A stretch of DNA of 33,339 nt, taken from positions 1 through 33,339 of the forward strand of contig VBOX01000064.1 of assembly GCA_005893265.1 (NCBI GenBank), read 5' to 3'. This document shows positions 28,397 to 33,339 of this stretch, piece after piece. The stretch comes from Candidatus Eiseniibacteriota bacterium (GTDB lineage: Bacteria > Eisenbacteria > RBG-16-71-46 > SZUA-252). The translations under genes were made by a program, and so were the position numbers. The notes under the pieces were generated by a model. The model had not been told where the DNA came from. It worked only from the letters and a program-made list of their open reading frames with translations, and did no database searches. Within the stretch, counting starts at the first letter, position 1, and each line of letters begins with the position of its first letter.

Positions 28397-29229
28397 TGCA
28401 AGGGGATTTCCAGATCGCTTGGGAGGTCATGAAATGGCCATTGGCAGCTTGCCTTGTGCTGCCACCGCTGCTGGTCTATCTCGGACTTCACGTCGTGGAG
28501 CGTGAGGTGATCTTCGTGGACCTGGCGCTGGCCCAAGTGGCGACGCTGGGTACCTGCGTGGCTCTGATCATGGGCCACGATCTCAAGGAACCGATCGCGT
28601 TTTGGATTTCGCTCGGCGTGACGTTTCTGGCCGCGGCACTCTTCAGTTGGTCGCGCAGCAGCGCCAAACGTCATGTCCCGCAAGAAGCCATCATCGGCAT
28701 CACGTTCGTGGTAGCTGCCGCGGGCGTGATCTTGCTGCTCAGCAGAGTGGCCGGAGGGAAAGAGGAGCTCGAGAATTTGTTGACGGGGGATGTTCTCAAC
28801 GTGACCAAGGCCGAAGTCGGCCAGCGCGCGGCGATCTTTGCAGTGTTGGCCGGCTTCTACGGCGCTTTTCACAAGCGCTTCGCGCTGATTTCGTCCGATC
28901 CGGAGGGGGCTCGTGCACAAGGACTGAAGGTGCGGCTGTGGGACTTTCTGTTTTACGCGGCCTTTGCATTGGTCGTCGTCAGCTTTGTGCGTCTGGCAGG
29001 GGTGTTGCTGACGTTTGCCTATCTGATCGTGCCCGCCGTCTGCGCGGTGATGCTCGCTTCACGATGGAGGGCGCGGTTGGTGATCGGGTGGGTGATAGCC
29101 GCGGCAGCGAGCCTGCTCGGGCTGTGGGCGTCGTATCGACTGGACTTGCCTACCGGGGCTGCGATTGTGTGCGCTTGCGGCTTGCTCTTGATCGCGGTGA
29201 GCGGTTACGCCGTTGTGCGCCGAGCGTAG
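28393..29229 (+). CDS. metal ABC transporter permease, ABC-3 (ZnuB) family
   Basis: EVIFVDLALAQVATLGTCVAL...QEAIIGITFVVAAAGVILLL...ENLLTGDVLNVT...LLTFAYLIVPAVCAVML; GTG start overlaps the SBP stop. Confidence 0.9.
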   Translation: MMQGDFQIAWEVMKWPLAACLVLPPLLVYLGLHVVEREVIFVDLALAQVATLGTCVALIMGHDLKEPIAFWISLGVTFLAAALFSWSRSSAKRHVPQEAIIGITFVVAAAGVILLLSRVAGGKEELENLLTGDVLNVTKAEVGQRAAIFAVLAGFYGAFHKRFALISSDPEGARAQGLKVRLWDFLFYAAFALVVVSFVRLAGVLLTFAYLIVPAVCAVMLASRWRARLVIGWVIAAAASLLGLWASYRLDLPTGAAIVCACGLLLIAVSGYAVVRRA

Positions 29230-29596
29230 TGCGTTGGGGAGGCTTCAGGTAACATTGTCCCAGTTGCTGGCATTGATCCTCGCCTTCGCGGGCGCCGTTC
29301 GGTGCTCCGGTCATCCGGACCGCGCGCGGACGGACGCGCCGCGTGGCCGCACCGACTATCGGAGTGCTATCGTGCCTAGGGAAGACATCGCGAACGTCCT
29401 GCGGCGCCGGACCCCGGCGCTGATGGCGATCGATGGAGTCGCGGGAACGGGGGAAGGACGGGATGGCGCGGATACCGTCCTTGTCGTATTCGTGGTTCGG
29501 AAGACCCCGGAGCTGACCGCGCGCATCCCTTCGGAGCTCGACGGCTGGCGTGTCGTGGTCCGTGAGGTAGGAAAGGTCACGGCCCCACCTCCTTAG
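29213..29596 (+). CDS. small hypothetical protein
   Basis: IVPREDIANVLRRRTPALMAIDGVAGTGEGRDGADTVLVVFVVRKTPELTARIPSELDGWRVVVREVGKVTA: compact alpha/beta domain. Confidence 0.55.
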   Translation: MCAERSALGRLQVTLSQLLALILAFAGAVRCSGHPDRARTDAPRGRTDYRSAIVPREDIANVLRRRTPALMAIDGVAGTGEGRDGADTVLVVFVVRKTPELTARIPSELDGWRVVVREVGKVTAPPP

Positions 29597-29664
29597 ACGA
29601 AACACGCCGGGCCGTGCTACCGTACGGGAGGTAGGCTCTCTGGCGCCCCCCGAGGAGATCTCGC

Positions 29665-30027
29665 ATGTCCCGACCAACCGGAATCTGGATCACGGCCCTG
29701 GTGGTGGTCTCATTGGCGATCGGGATCATCTGGACCATCCGGCTCGCTCCCCCCTCCCCCGCGCCGTGGTGGTGGGGGAAGAACCCCGACCTCCACGTCG
29801 AAGTCTGGGAGCCCGGGAAGGACATGGCCACGGTCGCGATGACGATGCCAAAGAAGACGATCGACACGATGTTCGCCCTGGGCCTACCCGCAGAGGTCAG
29901 CGCCAACGGCCACAAGATCCGCTTGAACGCAGTTCGATCCCAGATCGAGCACCTTCCGCGCCGGGAAAAGCTCAAGATCCAGGACGGAGCGGCGACCGTC
30001 TACCTATGGCTTGATGTGAAGGAGTAG
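29665..30027 (+). CDS. membrane-anchored small hypothetical protein
   Basis: N-terminal TM ITALVVVSLAIGIIWTI, then PAPWWWGKNPDLHVEVWEPGKD... soluble domain; SD gaggag upstream. Confidence 0.6.
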   Translation: MSRPTGIWITALVVVSLAIGIIWTIRLAPPSPAPWWWGKNPDLHVEVWEPGKDMATVAMTMPKKTIDTMFALGLPAEVSANGHKIRLNAVRSQIEHLPRREKLKIQDGAATVYLWLDVKE

Positions 30028-30052
30028 GCCCGCACCAAGCCGAAATCCTTTC

Positions 30053-31073
30053 TCAGGGCAGGAATTTCTCCGGGTGTGCGATCTTCTGGGGTAGGTACTC
30101 GTCGATAACGTAATTCAAGCCGTGCGCGGCCAGGGCCTAGGAAGAATGGGTCGTTCTTGAGCGCGTCCTTGGCCCGCTTCACGTCGACTTCCTTGAGGGG
30201 ATGGGTCGGTAGCTTGTAGTCGATGATGTCTTGGGGAGTGATTCCCAGGAAGCGAGCCTGCGGCACGCAGAAGAACTCGTTGATGTGCGCCGCGTTCCCC
30301 GAGCCAACCTTGAACGTGCGGTAGATGTTGCTGATCCCGTAGGGATCGCCGTCCACGAACACGTAGACCGGGATCTTCTTCACGTCGGCGAGACGCCGGA
30401 TGAACCGTCGGCAGGCGCGCGTCGGCACGCCCCCCATCGAAACCAGGATGCAGTTCGCCTTCTTCCAGTAGCCGTGCTTCACGAGCCGCTGGAACATTCC
30501 CGCGGTCTCGATCACCAGAATGAACTTGGCCTTGGTCTCAAACCCAAGATCTTCGACCGAGATGGGGATCGAGTAGGCGCCGGAGCCGAACTTGGTGCAG
30601 TCGATCCTGATCGCTTTACCCGTGTTGGGATCCTTGTCGATGACGATCAAGTTGCCCGCGACGTCTCCCCCCTTTTCCTCCGGAACGAACCCGAGCTGCT
30701 CGCGGTTCACCTCGAAGAGCGCCTCGACGTCGTCCATCACGGTGTCGGATTCCGTTTGCTCCAGGAAGCGCGCCTCGTCCCAATTCTTCGAGACGTAATA
30801 GGCCTCTCGCTTCGTCGCGATATCGTCGGTTTCGACGAGGGTCTTCGAGAGGGCCATCATGCGCAGCGTCTGCGCGAACGTCTTCACGGTGTTCACGGTC
30901 AAAGTCCGCTCCTTCTTGCGTCCGCGGATCTCGAAATACCCTTCCTTCTCGAGATAGCGCACGTTCGCGAGGGAGCGTATCGGGAATCGAAGGGAGGGCT
31001 TCTTCCTCTTCAAGATGGACTCCTCGACTCCCTTCGCCTCCTTCTTGATCTTAGGTACGACGCTCTCACTCAT
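30053..31073 (-). pseudogene. top6A: DNA topoisomerase VI subunit A (Spo11-like), C-terminal frameshift with a short deletion
   Basis: WHD with Tyr (ATKREAYYVSKNW), Toprim (VIETAGMFQRL ... VFVDGDPYGISNIYRTFKVGSG). After KNDPFFL the frame breaks; ALAAHGLNYVIDEYLPQKIAHPEKFLP* (30136-30053) is in another frame. Confidence 0.88.
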
Positions 31074-32739
31074 TTTTCCGGCTCCGTTCCAAAGTGTCCT
31101 TCAGGGTCGCGCAAACCTTCTCTTTCCGCTTGTCGTCGATGCCGAGAATCTCTTGAAGCGCGATCCCGATGTGGGGAATGTATTTCTCGATGTACGAGGC
31201 TTTCTTCTCAGCGTCGGCCTCGCGCAAACCGCGGCGGATGTAGAGCCCCAGCTTCCGGCCCACGTCCTGGAGCGCGAGCTTGATCTCCTTGACGATCTCC
31301 GGGTACGAGGCGACCGCCTCCTTGCTTTCCGAGGTAAACGGCACCCAGACCGAGGCGATATGCACCATCAGGACCATGGGAGCCGTCGGCAAGGCCCCCC
31401 GCGCCTGCTGGATCCCGTAGTTCTTCCACGTGTTCGAGACCACCGATTTCGTGATGGCGCAGGCAGACTGCTGATACAGGAGCGGAACGCGGTTGGCGAA
31501 TCGAAGCATCGTGACCAGCTCGTCCGCCGGGAGCTGGCCGCCTCCGTAGGCGAGCGCGGCCTCGATGAGGAAGGGGTTCCCACGGTAGACCGCGGGGCTT
31601 CGCGAGGTCGCCGCGTAGAAGTCCGCCGTGACCTGCTTCTTCAGCCCCTCGATCAAGAGCTCGTCCCCGATCGGCGAAAGCACGTTCGACTGCGGGGCCA
31701 TGAGCTTCGCCGCCTGGATCGCGTTGTAGAGCGCCTCCGCCTGCTCGCGCGCCGCCTTGGGAGGCGACATCGAGAGGGGCAGGCCCGCCGACTTCACGAT
31801 CTCCTCGGCCACCGGGCCGCTCACGCGCGAGAACTCGGCATGGAGAAACGAGGTGATGTTTCTCGCCTTCGTCTCGTGGAGCATCTTGAGGAGAATCCCC
31901 AGCTCGATGCCGTGCGGATGCGGCTTGATCTCGAGCGGCGCCTTGGGAAGCTCCCCCGCGACGCGGGCATACTCGTGACGCTCGCCGTCGGGAGCCACGT
32001 ACGAGACCTTGGCGTGCGGGTTCGCGATCGCGGTCTGCTCGACATAGCCGTCCACGGAGTGGCGGCCCTTCTTGTAGGTCGCTTCGATCTCGAGCTCGAC
32101 CTTCGTCCCGTGTTCGACCGTGCTCTTCTCCCCGGTCGTCGGGTCGACGACATGCCAGTCCCCGAGCTCCCGGTCGGAGACGGGGACGGGCTGGTTTCGC
32201 TTTGTGTCGATCTGGATCTCGAACTCGTGTGCCGGCTTGGTCGGCCCGGTCTTGGAGATGATCCGGATCGGCTTGCCGGTCGTGAGCTGGCCGTACATGC
32301 CCGCAGCGGAGATTCCGATCCCCTGCTGCCCGCGCGCCTGCCGCAGCGTGTGGAACTTCGAGCCGTAGAGGAGCTGCCCGAATATCTTGGGAATTTGGGC
32401 CTTCACGATGCCCGGCCCATTGTCTTGGACCGCGACGCGGTAGCGCGTCTCGGAAATCTCCCCGATCTCGATCAGGAGGTCCGGCAGTATGCCCGCCTCT
32501 TCGCACGCATCGAGCGCGTTATCGACCGCTTCTTTGACGGTGGTGAGGAGGGCCTTTGCGGGGCTGTCGAACCCGAGGAGATGGCGGTTCTTCGTGAAGA
32601 ACTCACTGACCGATATCTCACGCTGGCGAGCCGCGAGATCGTGGGCGGTCAGCCGAACGACGGGCTTGGGGGCGGCCTTCTTGCCGGCCCGGCCGAGCTT
32701 CTCTTTCCGAGCGATTCGTTTGAGCTGTGGTTGTGCCAT
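31066..32739 (-). CDS. top6B: DNA topoisomerase VI subunit B
   Basis: GHKL motifs [56 protein letters not shown]; 8-nt overlap with top6A. Confidence 0.95.
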   Translation of the reverse strand: MAQPQLKRIARKEKLGRAGKKAAPKPVVRLTAHDLAARQREISVSEFFTKNRHLLGFDSPAKALLTTVKEAVDNALDACEEAGILPDLLIEIGEISETRYRVAVQDNGPGIVKAQIPKIFGQLLYGSKFHTLRQARGQQGIGISAAGMYGQLTTGKPIRIISKTGPTKPAHEFEIQIDTKRNQPVPVSDRELGDWHVVDPTTGEKSTVEHGTKVELEIEATYKKGRHSVDGYVEQTAIANPHAKVSYVAPDGERHEYARVAGELPKAPLEIKPHPHGIELGILLKMLHETKARNITSFLHAEFSRVSGPVAEEIVKSAGLPLSMSPPKAAREQAEALYNAIQAAKLMAPQSNVLSPIGDELLIEGLKKQVTADFYAATSRSPAVYRGNPFLIEAALAYGGGQLPADELVTMLRFANRVPLLYQQSACAITKSVVSNTWKNYGIQQARGALPTAPMVLMVHIASVWVPFTSESKEAVASYPEIVKEIKLALQDVGRKLGLYIRRGLREADAEKKASYIEKYIPHIGIALQEILGIDDKRKEKVCATLKDTLERSRKNE

Positions 32740-32828
32740 GGCCTCCCTTGTTGTCGGATCGAGCCGCGAGAACCTGAACCCGCAAGGACTAGGACCGCCG
32801 AGAATCTACTCGCTTCTCCATCCCTGCG

Positions 32829-32846
32829 GCTACCTATTTGCTACCT
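32829..32846. promoter_or_regulatory. Direct repeat GCTACCT-ATTT-GCTACCT (11-bp period)
   Basis: Exact 7-nt direct repeats one helical turn apart in the divergent top6B / pilB-like intergenic region. Confidence 0.3.
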
Positions 32847-32932
32847 GGCCTTCGTCCGATGGTACCCGATCGGCCTTCGGAAGTCCCTCCCGGCGTATCG
32901 TTTGAGAGAGATCGCCGGCCGCTTCGATCCGA

Positions 32933-32947
32933 TGGCACATGCCTTGC
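32933..32947 (+). promoter_or_regulatory. sigma-54 (RpoN) -24/-12 promoter
   Basis: TGGCAC-ATGCC-TTGC: GG and GC exactly 10 nt apart; 54 nt before the GTG of the PilB/GspE-like gene. Confidence 0.65.
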
Positions 32948-33001
32948 GATTTGCCTGATCGCCGGAACCTTTCGATCCACCCAGGTCACGAGGTGTGAGC
33001 C

Positions 33002-33339
33002 GTGAGCAGGCCTAAAATCCCAACGAGAACCCTGACTTCCATCCTCGTCGAGAGCGGAAACGTCACCGAGGCCCAAGTCGAGCAGGCGCTGGTCCGCCAG
33101 CGCGAAACGGGCACCCTCATCGGGGAGGCACTGGTCGAGCTGGGCTTCACGTCCGAGGAAAACATCGGTTGGGCGCTGTCGAAGCAGCTCGGCATTCCCT
33201 ATGTAGATGTGCGTCCCGAGGCGATCGATTCGGAGCAGGTGCGCCGCTTCCCCGAGCAGGTCCTGCGCCGAGTTCAAGCCGTGCCGCTCTTCGGCTCACG
33301 CAGCGAGCTCACCGTCGCCATGGCGGATCCGACGGACGG
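33002..33339 (+). CDS. type IV pilus assembly / type II secretion ATPase (PilB/GspE), N-terminal MshEN domain, truncated by window edge
   Basis: LTSILVESGNVTEAQVEQALVRQRETGTLIGEALVELGFTSEENIGWALSKQLGIPYVDVRPEAIDSEQVRRFPEQVLRRVQAVPLFGSRSELTVAMADPTD. Confidence 0.85.
   Translation, partial: MSRPKIPTRTLTSILVESGNVTEAQVEQALVRQRETGTLIGEALVELGFTSEENIGWALSKQLGIPYVDVRPEAIDSEQVRRFPEQVLRRVQAVPLFGSRSELTVAMADPTD

Noticed and set aside
31015-32958. 647-aa plus ORF
   Set aside because: Antisense to top6B; composition dominated by Arg/Leu/Asp shadow coding.
1-33339. CRISPR arrays, tRNA/rRNA genes, transposases, integrases, prophage or toxin-antitoxin modules
   Set aside because: Looked for repeat-spacer patterns, CCA-ending cloverleafs, transposase motifs and att-like repeats; none seen. 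A tRNAscan/Infernal run would be decisive.

Overview
High-GC (~65-70% by eye) chromosomal window from a diderm bacterium; the lineage is inferred only (porins, a type IV pilus ATPase and FlgD-like sorting domains resemble MAG lineages such as Eisenbacteria). Main content in order: an M1 gluzincin peptidase (minus strand, open at the left edge) coupled to miaB; an orphan CheY-like receiver; dcd; an outer-membrane protein plus a Cys/Met-rich secreted protein; an acyl-CoA catabolic cluster (3-hydroxyacyl-CoA dehydrogenase, ALDH, PaaG-like and ECH crotonases, CoA-transferase subunit B) ending in a strong intrinsic terminator; a ~1000-aa secreted double beta-propeller-like protein; a third crotonase; a reverse-strand block mscL / CoA-transferase subunit A / pabB; MFS, OsmC, DUF2079 and fabL genes; an HMA-like protein with a porin; LiaF-like membrane proteins; a putative Zn/Mn uptake locus (His/Cys protein, porin, SBP, permease, no ATPase); an archaeal-type DNA topoisomerase VI operon (top6B-top6A); and the start of a PilB/GspE-like ATPase behind a very good sigma-54 promoter match. 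Most notable: bacterial Topo VI; three separate genes (PaaG-like crotonase, propeller protein, top6A) with the same kind of lesion, a short missing segment plus frameshift at a conserved position; a CoA-transferase whose two subunits are ~6 kb apart on opposite strands; and several palindromic regulatory candidates. Everything was read by eye; no homology search was run.
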